NCBI GenBank assembly: GCA_914767715.1
Contig: OU612073.1
Location: 19,408,001 to 19,468,000, forward strand
Length of the DNA: 60,000 nucleotides
Reading direction: 5' to 3'
From: Membranipora membranacea
Taxonomy: Eukaryota; Bryozoa; Gymnolaemata; Cheilostomatida; Membraniporidae
Shown here piece by piece: positions 27,201-40,000 of the stretch (positions are counted from its first letter, which is position 1; each line of letters begins with the position of its first letter). A model generated the notes under the pieces. That model worked only from the letters and a program-made list of their open reading frames with translations, was not told the origin of the DNA and searched no databases. The translations under genes and the position numbers were made by a program.

Positions 27201-30200
27201 TTTATAGTTGTAATCTGAAGTGTCTTTAATATTTACATGACTGTCACATTATTGGTATTCCAAAGGATAGTAAGTGTGCAGCTCAGCAGAACGTCAGAAA
27301 GTAATAATAATGAGATTATTCTCTCACAGGGCCACCCAAACATTAATCATTTAACTCAGTAATCATCAAATTTTGTGCATTACAGGTGAGACAGAGAAAT
27401 AAGACTGTGTCATCACCGACCCAAAACATTTAATGGTGTGAAAATGATTAAATACAGGTAGGTTACACAAAATTTAGTGACATAAGGAGATATTATGTGG
27501 CTTTATACCTCACATTAGGCACAGGTTAAAGAGACTATTAGGTAATGAATCCAAAAAATAATCATCTAGGTCAAGCTTTCAACTGCCAATTTTTACTTCG
27601 ACGAAAGTGAAAATTACCTTTGTGAAAAAATTCCTCTTTCAATCTCCCTGTTCAAGATCCTACTAAAAAACTCGACGTTTGTTTAGTTTGTTTTCGGTAT
27701 TTCAGGATGATTTATTCTAGCATTGTTCCCACAAGGTAGCAAAGAGAGTTGTTTATTCCAAAATAAGATGTAATACTATAACTTACTGTATTATTGAGGC
27801 GCGTTCAAAGTAAGATATGGCCTTCTCACAGAACTGAGACTCTATATAGTAAGCTCCTAACCATTCTATTATCTCTATGTTAGAGGGAAAGTAACGGTAC
27901 GACTGAAAATAGAAAAGGAGGGAGTCCATGGTTAACCGCAAACAGAATTTCATAATAAACTTAGGTTTGGTTGGTTGTCAGTATTGGTTGACATTTGCAA
28001 GACATGACCGTTTGTATCTGCTATCCTCATGGTACAAAAAATCAATTCATAGTATTCACAACACAGCTGATTTGCAGGAGTGTACAACTCTAAGTTATTA
28101 TCAGAGGTGCTGCATGGTAGAGACACTTATTCAGCTATTCACTCTTATATACAGGAGGACACTCACATCATAGTGATACTGGAACGCTGCAGACTTATCT
28201 CCCTCGTTATCGTGCATCTCTCCCAATCTAGCCAAGATTGATGGATCTGTGGGTACCAGGCTAACCAACTACAACAAAAATAATTTAATTAAAATTTGAA
28301 AAAAAACTCCAGTAATTAATTTAAATTAATGTTATAGAGCAGAACCGTGAAAAGGTATGTCGAGTGGTTATTTCTCTGAGTTGTGGTTTTTGTCTACATC
28401 GAAGTGAGAGAAGCGGAGGTAAATATAGGTGGCTCTTGAATCTCAAATTCCTGCAGCAGATATTTGAGAGAAACAGGAAGATAGATGGGTGACCAAAGGA
28501 CAGGTAAAAAAACCACATAATTAAACAATGATTAGGTGTAGGTGATTTATTGGTGAGGAATGTGGAGAGAGAGGGATGGTTTCTTTGTATCAGAAGAGGA
28601 GAGGTTTGGAAATGATGACAGGGTCTGGTTTATATGGCTGTCAGTAAATTTCCTCTTCACGAGTGGAGTATCAAATCCTCCTCCAGGCATCTTACATAAA
28701 TAATAAATGACTTTGCAACAATGATAGCTTTCTAAAAATAGCTTCATAATTACTTAAGATCATCTTTAAATTAAAATCATGAATTAATTTCTAATTTGAT
28801 ATGTTCCTGGGTGTTACATTCAGTCACTGCCAACATAATTGCCCGAGAAATGATTTGAGCCCCATATGATGGGAACATGTAACAACAGGGCAGCACTGAG
28901 AAACTCCCTTCCATCCTTCATTTATTCCCACAGCTCAGAACCCACAGCTCAGGGAAATCCACATCAAGCAATTAAATCTCTGTCCCTCTAAACAGAGATA
29001 AAAAAGGTACAGTGTATTGACCTGGAACTCTTTGTAACATCGTCCTCTTTTGACATAACTAAAGGTGAAGGATTTTACCTGCATATACCATTCCTGGGCC
29101 TGTGAGTTATCCTCCAGCTGTTCCTGTATATCAGCTATGTGATAAATAACTTCTGGGTTATTCTTTAGTATAGCGTGAAGTTTATAGAATGAATCGTAAG
29201 CATCTTCTAGTCTAGAGAGTCGCTTGAGGGACAATCCTACAACCACACAATATACATTTATGTGTTATTTATCATAACTCCTGGGACGACTTACATAGTG
29301 AGGATAGTGTAGTTCAAATTGTTTCTTGTCATCTCCCCCTCCCCACCTGCATGTAGCCTTAGGATGTGTAAAACATTTGGCAGCGGTGGGATTCGAACCC
29401 ACGCCTCCGAGGAGACTGGTGCCTTAAACCAGCGCCTTAGACCGCTCGGCCACGCTACCTTGCTGAGCACAGGCTATATCTATTAATTTGTATATACTTA
29501 GGAATCGTTCTAACTTTATCAATGAAAAGATAACACAGGAATGTAATGACTGGTTACTGTGGTTAGGAAATAATGATATGTATAGTAAACATGCTATTAT
29601 TATCACATATTAGATGTGGCACTGACAACCGCAGCAAAAAATGAAACATTGTTTGATGCAAGATACAACCACAGAGTAAGGATATATCCTTACTCTGTGA
29701 TACCAATGAACTAAACCTTTAGGTTTAGTTCATTGGTGATACTACTCAACACATAAAAGCTATTCACCACTGAATGACCACAGAGAAAGATTTATATATT
29801 GATGATATACAAGCTGGTTGAAGTTTATTTTGAGTTGATCAAACAATTTATTTCTCGTTTGTATGGAAGTCATTATTACAGAGTAATTGAATAAATGGCT
29901 AGTGTGACTTTTTTGAATTAATGAGCATGACTACTGCCGGTAAGACTAAGAAAGTGCTGACACCATCACCAATATATTAGGCACTAATATCACCACCTGT
30001 ATAAACACTACCCCTCTTAATCACCCCAGATACACCACTGTATCTATAAGAGTGTATGTGTGCAAGGAGAAGAGATGATAGACATACCCATATTAAAGAG
30101 AGCCTCCACACATGACGATTCTATATTGACAGCCTCTTTATAGAAATGTAGCGCTTTCTCATACTCTGATTTAGCGAAGAGAACATTGCCTTTATTTACG

Positions 30201-33200
30201 AGAGCTGAAGGGTTATATCTATCGGCAGCCATCGCTAACTCAGCATACTTATCAGCCTGGCCCAAATCCTTCTCCTATAAAAAAACATAAATAATTTCAT
30301 ATATAATTAGACTGTGTCCCAGAAACACATTGTAATATTATATTACGACTTGAAGCTTTCCATAATAATTTTTTTCTCGCGCATAATATTGCAATGCAAA
30401 AGAAAATATTTGGTGGTGAGAGGTGCAAAGAAAAAAGAAATAGAACTGTGACTGTATAATCACACAATGTACACGCAAGCAGTATGTTCAAGGGGTGATG
30501 AACATATAGCACACTCACCAGGTAATACAGGAACGCCAGATTAGTCGCAGCAGTAGAAGCGACTTTAGTGTTGTCTTTCTTCTCAAAACTCTTGAGAGAT
30601 TCGGCAGCTTTACCAAAGTCCTTCTCCTTTAGGTACATGATAGCTTTGTCTATCTCCAGGTCATGTGACAGATCCAAGTAGTGTGATGTACGTACCTGCT
30701 CTATACACCTGTCAACATGTGTCAATAACTATAACTATATCATCATCATTACGCCACATACACACAAACTGTATGTAAACAGTAGAACAGTCTTATTGGG
30801 GGATTATGCTCTCTCTGAAGAATTTGAGAAAGTAGGAGATAACTCTAATCTAAAGCTCAGACTGAGAACATAAACATAAGAGTTGTAAAAAACTATAAAT
30901 GAAGAAACTGAGCTCTACATGATATCAGAATCAGAATGGTTTTATGTTAACATTGTCATTGAGGCCCAAAGGCGTTTGCTGAAGTTGTGTTTGATCCTCA
31001 AAGATTTCCCTCAAACAATAAATATATTTTTGAGACAGCATGGAGCAAGGTGGCATTGGTTCTTAATATAAAATTCCTCACCTGAAAACTTAGGGACATG
31101 CTTCATACTTTATATGATTATTTCCAGGTGACCATAGTTAGCAAAATATCAACAAACTCTAATTTTGACGTCATATAACCAGAGAACGTAGTATATATCT
31201 ATGGTATCCGATCAAAGTGTCAGCTGTCCCCAACTCCTTGATCTGATATAGCGATATAATATAAGAAGAAGAATGCTTATAGTGTAGTTATATAACATAC
31301 CAGTCATAACCCTGAGCAAAGCTGACATCTATAACAGGTGAAATGAGTTTAGCAGCAGATTTAATACACCTCTCAGCCTCTGTCCTCTTCTCCCTCTCAT
31401 ACTGACGGAGAGTATCATTCTTAATCACCTCAAGTATCAGATTGTGCTGTTTATCATCCTGTCAACAACAAAATCAGTACACAGTATTATGACAATGCTC
31501 TGTTTCTTACCGGTATAAACCATAGAATAAATAACGATAAAAGGCTCATCTGATGATTATGATCCTCTGAGCAGCACAAACGCGTTGCCCTCCAAAAGTA
31601 ACAGTTTGTATTTGTGAGATATTGAGAACAGATGATATTGATTAAGCCAACAGTAACGATCATATAGTACGCTATATTGTACTGACATACAAGGGTGTTT
31701 ACAAACAGGGGTGTATCCTCACATTGGGGTATATATATATATATAGGGGTATATAAAAGGAGGGATATTTTTATACAGTGGTTTATACTTACAGAGTGTT
31801 GTAGATATTTCTCCTCATCTTCTTGTTTGAGATCAGCAGTGAGAAGCTTCTGGAAGGCCAGCTTCATTCTATCCTTATCGTTGAGAGCGTAGTAACACAC
31901 GACTAGATTAAACCCTGTACCTATGGTAGGACTCTCACTCATTATATGCTCCAGTGATGTGACAGCATCTGTATACTGTCCCTGCTTTATAAACGCTGCC
32001 GCTATGTTCTGCATTATCGTCAATCTGGAAACATGTGATGAGATCATGAAACAAACAGCTACTCTATTCATTATGTGTACATAAGATCGTGCTAACAGCT
32101 TCACAAACGGGAAAATCTGATGACAAATCCAAAAGAATTTAAAAACAGGAGAGTTTTCACATGTTCACAGTATGAAAGCGGTGAGGAGTTTGAGTATGAA
32201 ACTATCCATACAAAGTCAGATCAACTGCGACGGACTACTGTGTAGTGTGTTCACCTCATCTGTCTATGATGATTAGGGACCTGATCGAGAGCCATTCTGT
32301 AGAACTTGACTGCTTTACTGTAATTCTTTTGTTTGAAGTAGATATTCCCCATATTCACTTTCAGTCGACCTGTCAAAGAGTCAATTAGTAACATTAAACT
32401 AGTATCACACATCCGCGTCAGGATGACAGTAGAGATTGGGGGCATTGAGAAAAAAAATTTCATCAAACAAGGGAGATCTCAGGTGGGCTAGGGATTTTCT
32501 CAACAATAGGCAGAACATGCACAAAGTTATATATTTGAGTGAGCTAATGAAGAATCTGATGATGAAACTTTTGAGAGAGTAAATTACTGACCAGCGTTAC
32601 TAAAGAGCTTATTCTTGACGATGACATTATAACTATTGAGAGCTTCTCCATACATCTCATTAGCTGTGTACTGATTGGCTAAGTTAAACAGGATCTGTAA
32701 CAAGAGCAGACAATACATAGAAATATGAATATAACCGATTCTACTCAGGGCTGAAAAAGAGAACACAAGTGGGGACGAACATCATGATTAGATAAAAAAT
32801 CCACTGTATGGGAAATTATATTCATATATATTATATAATGTTCTGGTTATAGCATCCATAATCACCCATAGAATCATCACACTCTATTCGGTTGAATTTG
32901 CTAAAACCAGTTTTCCTATAATGAGCGTTCAAGTGTTCTGTACACTATTCAGGACTACCACAAAATTGTATTTGTTTCAGTCATAGACTTAATAATAAAC
33001 CTAGACAGGACACTGTATATAGCTGAAGTGAGGCACTTGATTATGGTGACACGACGTCACCATAAGTAAGTGCCTCACTGCCTCAATGCTAATGCTCCAT
33101 ACAGTGTCCTGTCTAGGTTTATTATTAAGTCTATGGTTTCAGTATATAAGGATATGCAGTGTGTAGTTGTACTTACAGAGTAAGTAAGGTCAAGGTTAGC

Positions 33201-35187
33201 CTGTTCACCACCTCCGAGCGCTTCTCTCTGTCTCATCAGTAATCTCTCCTTTCTACCGGCTTCCTTCGCTTTATCTAATGCCTGAAAAAGTCAAAAACAC
33301 TAAATTAAATAACAACATTTGAATTGTGATTGCTTTACTAAAGCAATTAAATTATCACAATCAAATCGCTCAAAATTATCACATGGTTTGTCAATTAGAC
33401 AAAATCGCTCCCAAATTGCACATCTATATAGGTCCATCAATGAGTGAGCGATATCTGAGCGAGTTCCTATCAGGTATCACTCATTCATTGAGTGAGTGAT
33501 CAGATTGCGATTTTGGCTGTTTTTAATTGAGAGACCCCCTGTATTGTGATGATGTTACATACCAGCTGAAGTTCACCACGACTCGCTGCCAGGCAGCTCT
33601 CTTCTATAAGCTCTGTCACCTTCTTCTCAAATAGCTTCAGTTTCTCCTCGGGAGAATCATCCGTCTTACCCTCTAGAGGGGGCGCAGGACCCTGCCCTGC
33701 ATCAAGTCCAGGCCTACCAGAGCTGAGGAAAAAACAAGATAAGAATTAATGGAAACGCTGTGTTATTATCAGACAGGGCTGTGTGTGCTTTAACATCTCA
33801 TTCCTAGAAGCAGAAAAATAGATAACCGATTAATTCATGTCGAGACATAAACAATTGTTCCTACAATGCAATGAATAACTAAGAACAGCTACCCTATGTC
33901 ACACACATACATACCCAGAGTTAAATCCAGCAGCTCTTACTGCAGTCATAGGCCGAGCACCATCACCAGCTACGGCCCCTGTGATTGGTCGACCCATAGA
34001 TGAAGGTCCGCCTCTCTGGCCAGTAGCTAGACGTGCCTGTCCAATAGGAATCTTTCCCGTGGGCTAAAGGAGACAAGGTTTACACATAAAAAATTCCATA
34101 TCTAATAGACAGTTTTCTGAGCTCTTATATATGCCTTAATTCGGAGTTGTCCTCTCTCCAGTTTGGTACTTTTAACCGACGCCGCATAGGAAAAACCTGC
34201 TGAAAGAGGGTTATCTTGAAAACCGCTAATGTTAGGATAAAAATGAAATTTGATTAAGTGACTGCACCATTGAAAACACTGTGAGACAGGGTTTCAAAAT
34301 CATTGGAGGCTTGAATGTTGATAAATCCTAATTTTAATGATGAAACTCACGAAAAATTCTGCCAAATTGTCCGCAAAACAGGCAGAAAATGCTATAATTT
34401 ACTATCCAAATACTAAAATTATTTCCCAAACTATGTCCATATGAGTTTTCAATGCTGCAGATTCTGAATCAAAGATAATTTTTATCCTATTTTAAGCGGT
34501 TATCAAGATAACCCTCTTTTCAGCACGTTTTTCCTATGCGGCGTGGGTTAAAAGTACCAAACTGGAGAGAGGACAACTTCCAATTGAGGCCTAAATCAGA
34601 GCTCAGAAAACTGTCTATTAAAATATAAGATGGTGTTTATTTCTTCTCCTCACTACAATAAGCGTGTAGACTGGAATATATTGAAAAAATCTCAATAAAC
34701 ACAGAATATTCTAATCATTTGAATAAGAATTCTACAAAATCCAACATTGTCTGAAGTTTAATTACCGGTGGTCTCCTTCCTTGGCTAGTCTTGACTGCAT
34801 TTTGAAAAGCTGCTTCTTGTTCGTAGCTCTAAAAAGATAAAGAAATAATTTGTAACTGCTGTACATGAAGCCATCAGATCATTTTATGTCGTCTTCAACT
34901 CTCTTACCACATAAGCACATTCAGGGTTAGCCTGTCTTGACAAGCTTTGTTCGGTGGGGGGGTCCCACTGTCTCCTTACGAACAGAACAGATTTATGACC
35001 CAGGGCAATCTTTCGGTTGTCGCAAATCCTTTTCGAACATAACAAAAAGTTATTTTCATATGTGAGCAATTACAAAACATTCATAGGCATTTCATAAAAA
35101 TCCCACCTGGAATCCATCGTTGACATCAAATCCAGAGTAGAGATCATCCTCATCATCACCCGCGAGATGTACTCGCTCTGTGGTCAT
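21260..35187 (-). CDS. IFT88: IFT88, intraflagellar transport complex B TPR protein, complete, 22 coding exons
   Basis: Exons, 5' to 3' on the minus strand: 35187-35107, 34828-34766, 34063-33915, 33722-33563, 33281-33177, 32694-32592, 32369-32255, 32024-31793, 31458-31301, 30708-30519, 30274-30088, 29236-29079, 28268-28167, 27902-27787, 26670-26544, 26258-26160, 25202-25136, 24764-24717, 24179-24150, 23902-23885, 22358-22221, 21384-21260. All junctions keep frame, giving 2571 nt and 856 residues; the vertebrate protein is about 830. Recognised by DEDDLYSGF near the N-terminus, NMGNIYFKQKNYSKAVKFYR, AATNLAFLYYL, HRRSGNYQQALETY and the acidic end DDFADEELDDDLLPD. Tetratricopeptide repeats fill roughly residues 177-715, followed by a Ser/Gly/Arg-rich linker (716-810). 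Known role: IFT-B core subunit carrying cargo by kinesin-2 to build cilia. The 18-nt exon at 23885 is the least certain. No lesion seen; probably functional. Confidence 0.95.
24423..24599. mobile_element. Foldback or MITE-like inverted repeat in an IFT88 intron
   Basis: The ends are ATAGATAC at the left and GTATCTAT at the right. Imperfect arms of roughly 60 bp share CACATA, GGTGCGCA-type and CTAGAAGTCGTG blocks with their reverse complements. It has no coding capacity and no clear target-site duplication. It lies between the 48-nt and 30-nt exons of IFT88. Confidence 0.55.
29370..29373 (-). terminator. Pol III T-run terminator after tRNA-Leu
   Basis: Four consecutive T on the minus strand, four bases after the discriminator base of the tRNA. 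This is the minimal RNA polymerase III stop signal. Confidence 0.55.
29378..29459 (-). tRNA. tRNA-Leu (anticodon AAG), inside an IFT88 intron
   Basis: An 82-nt minus-strand sequence folds as a class II tRNA. The acceptor stem GGTAGCG pairs with CGCTGCC (one G-U), with discriminator A. The D region is TGGCCGAGCGGTCTAAGGC. The anticodon stem CTGGT/ACCAG encloses loop TTAAGGC with anticodon AAG. The long variable arm CTCCTCGGAG is typical of leucine. The T arm is GTGGG-TTCGAAT-CCCAC. The A box (TGGCCGAGCGG) and B box (GGTTCGAATCC) are intact. It sits in the IFT88 intron between exons 29236 and 30088, in the same orientation, and should be transcribed independently by Pol III. No intron in the tRNA. 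Confidence 0.95.
29670..29699. mobile_element. 30-bp perfect palindrome, micro-element family A copy 1
   Basis: A perfect palindrome with half-site CACAGAGTAAGGATA. The same 30-bp unit, with one base changed, occurs at 54168-54197 in unrelated flanks. The left flank is ATACAAC. If the neighbouring insertion (29704-29735 plus one target copy) is removed, the right flank becomes ATACTAC, a 6 of 7 match and thus a probable target duplication. Confidence 0.6.
29704..29735. mobile_element. 32-bp palindrome, micro-element family B copy 1, with 7-bp target duplication
   Basis: The inverted repeat has arms CAATGAACTAAACCT and AGGTTTAGTTCATTG. It is bounded by exact 7-bp direct repeats GTGATAC at 29697-29703 and 29736-29742. 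The left repeat overlaps the right end of family A copy 1, so this element apparently inserted next to, and after, that copy. Confidence 0.7.
32982..33135. mobile_element. hAT-like MITE with 8-bp target duplication in an IFT88 intron
   Basis: A 154-bp element with near-perfect terminal inverted repeats of about 37 bp, beginning CATAGACTTAATAATAAACC. Exact 8-bp direct repeats GTTTCAGT lie on both sides (32974-32981 and 33136-33143). It has an inner inverted repeat around GTGACACGACGTCAC and no coding capacity. Eight-bp duplications are typical of hAT-type transposons; the assignment is inference. It lies between IFT88 exons 5 and 6. Confidence 0.82.
34105..34618. mobile_element. Long inverted-repeat (foldback) element in IFT88 intron 2
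   Basis: A 514-bp element. Its arms of about 130 bp include ATAGACAGTTTTCTGAGC, GTCCTCTCTCCAGTTTGGTA and TTTTTCCTATGCGGCG-type blocks, and their reverse complements sit at the other end. The ends abut TA on both sides (34103-34104 and 34619-34620), compatible with a TA target duplication as in Tc1/mariner-type MITEs. It has no coding capacity. The arms have diverged by a few bases, so it is not brand new. Confidence 0.72.
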
Positions 35188-37044
35188 CTTTACTCAGAAC
35201 AGATGTGCTGAAAATAAAAACCGTACAGTTAAAATTAACACTAAAAAAAGAGAGCAATATGAAGGAAAGTATGCTGTGATGTAAAATAAACATTGCCTTA
35301 GTTTAAATGGTACCAAGGTAACCAAGAAATAATAAGATGCCACATTTGACACCTTACGTCTAAGCAGGACAGCAGATCTCTGAGCAAGACCTTTCTGCTC
35401 TGGTCTAATTTATGATCTGATCAATGATTATAATAGGTGAAACATACTCATTGCTAGGAAATTTTTGGATACTTTTTATAGGATTTAAATTAAGTATTAG
35501 AAAGAATGACACAACGATGGATATGTTGGCCTTAAAAATCTACACAACATACTACCTAATGGGACATTTCAAACATAACACACTACTACTACAATATTTT
35601 CTGAAGAGAATAAAAAGTAACAGGTTTTGGTACATAAACAAAGAGGAGATATAGTGACAGCTTACTTGAATATTCTGTTCTTTTTCAATTTTTTAGCTTC
35701 CCTAGATACCCATGGAATTTACCCAGAGTGCACCAACAGTTTCCGTGAGGAATCCCTTACGAATATTAAAGAGAAAATACCAGTTCATTTGATTGGGTAA
35801 TAATTTGATATATATTGTTGAAAAACCAATCAAATTCAATATACTATATGTCAAGGTCAGTCAATCCACTGATGATAAACTAATTAAAACCAACTCAGCT
35901 GATCAGAGAGAGAGACTGGCAAGTATGTTTTTAATTATTTTGTCACTAATCACCTTACATATGTTTACATATGTTATAATTAAGCTACATGTATATAAGG
36001 ATATGTCTTTCTTGTCATGTACAAATACAAGTGAACATAAAATAGTAGATAGACTAGGAATATAAGAGTAGCAATTGTTACTGTAGCAGTACAGTTGAGA
36101 TGTACTGCTGCTTTTAGTTTTACTCAACCAAGTCAATCAATGATGAATGTGACTCACTCTGCATAGATGGGCTGGGCCCATGTCACTCTCTCATCTGTCA
36201 CCATGACCATGCCTCATTTTTGCCCATGACCATTGTTTAGTGGATGCAAGGAGTTACTCATTGGTGGTTATTATGGAACATGTGAATAACACAGCCTCCC
36301 AAGTCCCTTCCAGAGACTGGGACATGGCTGATTGGGTGTCTATCCTGCTTGATTTATTACTGGATATGGGAATCATCACTGACATACCGTATTGACACCT
36401 CAGAAATCCAGAAGACATGCCTCACAGTTGTACATGTGACTGTGTACAGCCTTGATCTCTAACTATTTCAGTATTGTCTGCTTATTTATTTCTCAGATTA
36501 GCACTGAGGTATGAAATAACACACATCGGGTCAACACTGATGATATTTTTGACCCTTAGCAAGTGAGATAGAGGTATTATAACAGCAGCCAAAAACTGAC
36601 TTGTTCTCTACTGCTTATGACACATTGAGTCTGATTATCTCCTGTCCTATGTGACCTAAAGCAGTCATATCAGTAACAGTTGTAGGTAAGTCAGCATGCT
36701 ATCTGCTGTAGGTTATGATTCTAGGCTCATAACCTTTATATTAATAATCAGTGTAGCGGGGAATGGCTGTATTACTCCCTCTTCGCAGTGAGGACTGTCT
36801 TTGATTGCAGCATCCAAGATTATTATATATTATATCTATGTGACTTTTGACATAATAAACTTGGTTAATGGCAGTACAATAAAAATGAGATTTCCATTTT
36901 TCTTGTTCAACAGATAATCTGTCTGGGTTATGCTACAGATGTATAAATTGTTTCTATCCTTTAGCTTCAATTTCACAGAGTTGAATGATGTTTGATCGTT
37001 AGAGGATTGTTCTATTATATAAGTAGATAATATAGTGCGATGGA
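35188..37044. other. Divergent intergenic region between IFT88 and the glycosyltransferase-like gene
   Basis: The two flanking genes are read outward from this 1.9 kb stretch, so both promoters should lie here. I cannot place a TATA box or transcription start with confidence. The short open frames at 35424-35654, 35793-36065 and 36836-37186 look random. A small hairpin AGCAGTAC/GTACTGCT occurs near 36085-36110. Confidence 0.45.
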
Positions 37045-40000
37045 ATGAGTCACAGTAGAAAGGACTCAGATGCACCGCCTCTCCGTGGTGATGAGAGTGA
37101 GCTGAAGAATCTAGTAGTGACTGTACACACTCACACAAGATTAGCCTCTCAGAGATTCTATAACTTCTGGCACTACACAGACTCATCAGCTAAGTGTAAC
37201 ATGGCTAAGAGATTCATCAGAACTAAACAGATACTTATTATACTCACATCGTGTCTCTTCATATTTGGTACTATTTGGTAAGTCATCTCTTCTCATCATC
37301 TAACACAGGCAGAATACTCAACCCAGAAATGTGTGAGGCGCTGAACCCAGAAATGTGTGAGGCGCGGAACCCAGAAATATGTGAGGCTCTGGGCAGGTTT
37401 ATTGGCTGGATAATTACCAAAGAAGGAATTTTGTCACACTTGTCTTGTTTTATCAACATGCTATAAAATATCTGCTGATATGGTAGTAGCATCGTCAGTT
37501 GACTGTATTGAAAGCTTAGCCTCAAGATATTCACCGGTCAAAGTCAATCCACAGTCACTATATACAAGATGTGATGCCTATATTTTGTCTCATTAACTTG
37601 CTGATATTTCCGCTGTATAAGTTAGGTATTGTGTTAGATGTGTGGATATAGGTTTGTGTATTGGTTGATTGTAGGTTTGGTAGTCACCCCGATGTCAGAC
37701 CAGTCCTCGTACAGCAGCAGGAGAAGCATGTCATACGTCCGATGCCGACAGCTTCATCTCGTCCATTCCCAGATAACACAGATCTTCTCCGCAGATTCGG
37801 ACTCTTAGATGAAGAAGATGATCCGATGAGAGTTCCATTTGACGAGACGAGTATGCAGGTATGTTGTGTATAACTTTTAAGTGTAAAGTGTTACTGAGAT
37901 GTGAATCTCCATGAATACATAACTAGGAACCTACCCAAGGCATTTGAGCGATTCAGTTATAGTTTGAAGTATCATATAAATAATTGTGGTATCACCTGAC
38001 TCTCTCGCTATATAAGCGACAGTTATCGACAACCATAGCATTATACAGGAACACAAATGGTAGGCCTACATGAACACTGGGGTGTATACAAATATTGTTA
38101 TGAGGTAATTACAGCATTGTAGGAGCAGTGAATTTGGGAAAGAATTCCCAAAGATTGCTCATACTATATTTTTTTTATTGCAGGAGCTGGCTTATCCGCG
38201 TAGTGGTTGGGATATATACCTCCCGGAGTGGGCTAACCTTACATCTCCTCTCATAGTAACTGCCATGTTTGAGATTAAAGACTTTGAGAATATGATCAAG
38301 TTAATCTGGTCAGTGAAGGAATATGGGGGAGATAGCCATCTTGCTATATTTGATATGACTGAAGTAAAAAACGAGCATAAAGCTAAAAATCAACAAGATG
38401 ACTTCAGAAACATGTACAGTGTAAGTGGTTATTTGTCATCCAGAGTAGAACCATCAGTTCTGAGTAATGGTGTACAATTGTTATTGGGTCAACCCTTATG
38501 TGGTTCTATACATCTTAATATCGTGGGGTGATAACTAATAACTAAGTTTATAGCATATCAGTAGGGCTACTTTTTGTTAGCAAAAAAGGTTTGTAGTATT
38601 TAAGTAGGTTTTAAACTATGTAGCAAACTGCTGGATTCTTCTGAGCAGACTAAGATGGGGTTTAGGTGTCCCTGCTGTCACTGCTCCTTGTATCAGAGTC
38701 AGAGGATAATCTGATACGGTCACTAGAAGAGACTCCTCGCTGGTCTGTATTAAGTTACAGATCTGCCAGTATAAGTAAAGTCTGTCATGTCTCAGTAAGC
38801 CTGCTGTATCCAAATCTACACACAATATAGCTTGTGTTCTACTCAGTCTCTTAGCATTACTCACAGGGTGTATACATAGACGACCCTCACTGCTTAGTGT
38901 CTTTAGTAATGTTCTTGTGTTAGATATTGATGTTAATTTGACAGCCTCAGTACAGAAATAGGATTCAAGAAAACCTCTGAGGAGAAAATTTTTCATTCTC
39001 CTCTCATGTGTAATCTCCATATCACCCCTGCAGCAATCCAAATATTTCATATCACCCCTACAGCAAACCAAATCAACCCTGAGTGAAAGAGCAAAGAGCA
39101 TCATCTTAACAGTGCACATCACAAGACTCGCCGATGTCTAGCTTTACTGCTATCCTCAGTTTATCAGATTATTTGAAGCCTGTTTGAGAGAATATATTTA
39201 TGAACCGCAATCATCATAAACTTACCTTTGAGCAATGAGATGAATAGTTGCAGAAGTCTTGTGTGGAAGAAGCTGCTTGACAGTTCTACACACAAATCTT
39301 CTATCCATAGATTGTACAAGCAGTGATTTTGTGTGCAGTCGATCGTTGATGAGCCGATATGTGCTAGGATTTGATTTAATGTCAGGAAGGCTCTTAGAGT
39401 ATCTTGGCTTGAGAAGATCGGAGTTGTCTACACAATGTGATTCCGTGTGTATCTCACAGTTATCCTGACACTGTGGTGATATTAACAGAGTTGTATCACT
39501 ACGACTTCCTGTCAATCCCATATTCTGTAGTTTCCTAAAGAAAATCGGATAATTTTACACAGGCAGAGACTAATATTATGTAAATCTCTATTCGCAATTG
39601 TATCATCTTTGTGAAGTAAATTATATCGATATGGCTGACAGCATTATTTGGCTCACCTAGATTGTTTGTTTCTATCACTGTGAGACACGAGTAGCTTCAT
39701 GTGTCTGTATGCAGTCAGAAGTTTATCCTCCGATATTGGTATGAAATTTGGGCCGCGTCGCAAGTCAGAATTGTGGAACTAAAATAGAGATGGGTCTTGG
39801 TCGTTGGGCATAGAGACAGTTGAGGTGTAATAATTCCGAGTGTCCCAATGGGCTGGATGATCAGTTGTGGTCTTACATTGTTTGTTCAACAGCTGATGCT
39901 GGAATTTATAGGCCAAAGATGATAATAAGTTGCTGAAGAACGGAACCTTTCGGAAGTTACCTTATAAAACATGCTCTCATCTGCTGTAGTTAGAGCTGGA

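Noticed and set aside
29424-29606. 60-residue open frame ending SVAERSKALV
   Set aside because: The ending is the typical chance translation of a class II tRNA 5' half. It overlaps the tRNA-Leu gene.
31487-32104. 205-residue open frame on the minus strand
   Set aside because: It contains IFT88 exon 31793-32024 plus intron on both sides. The extra sequence does not resemble the family and the splice sites fit the shorter exon.
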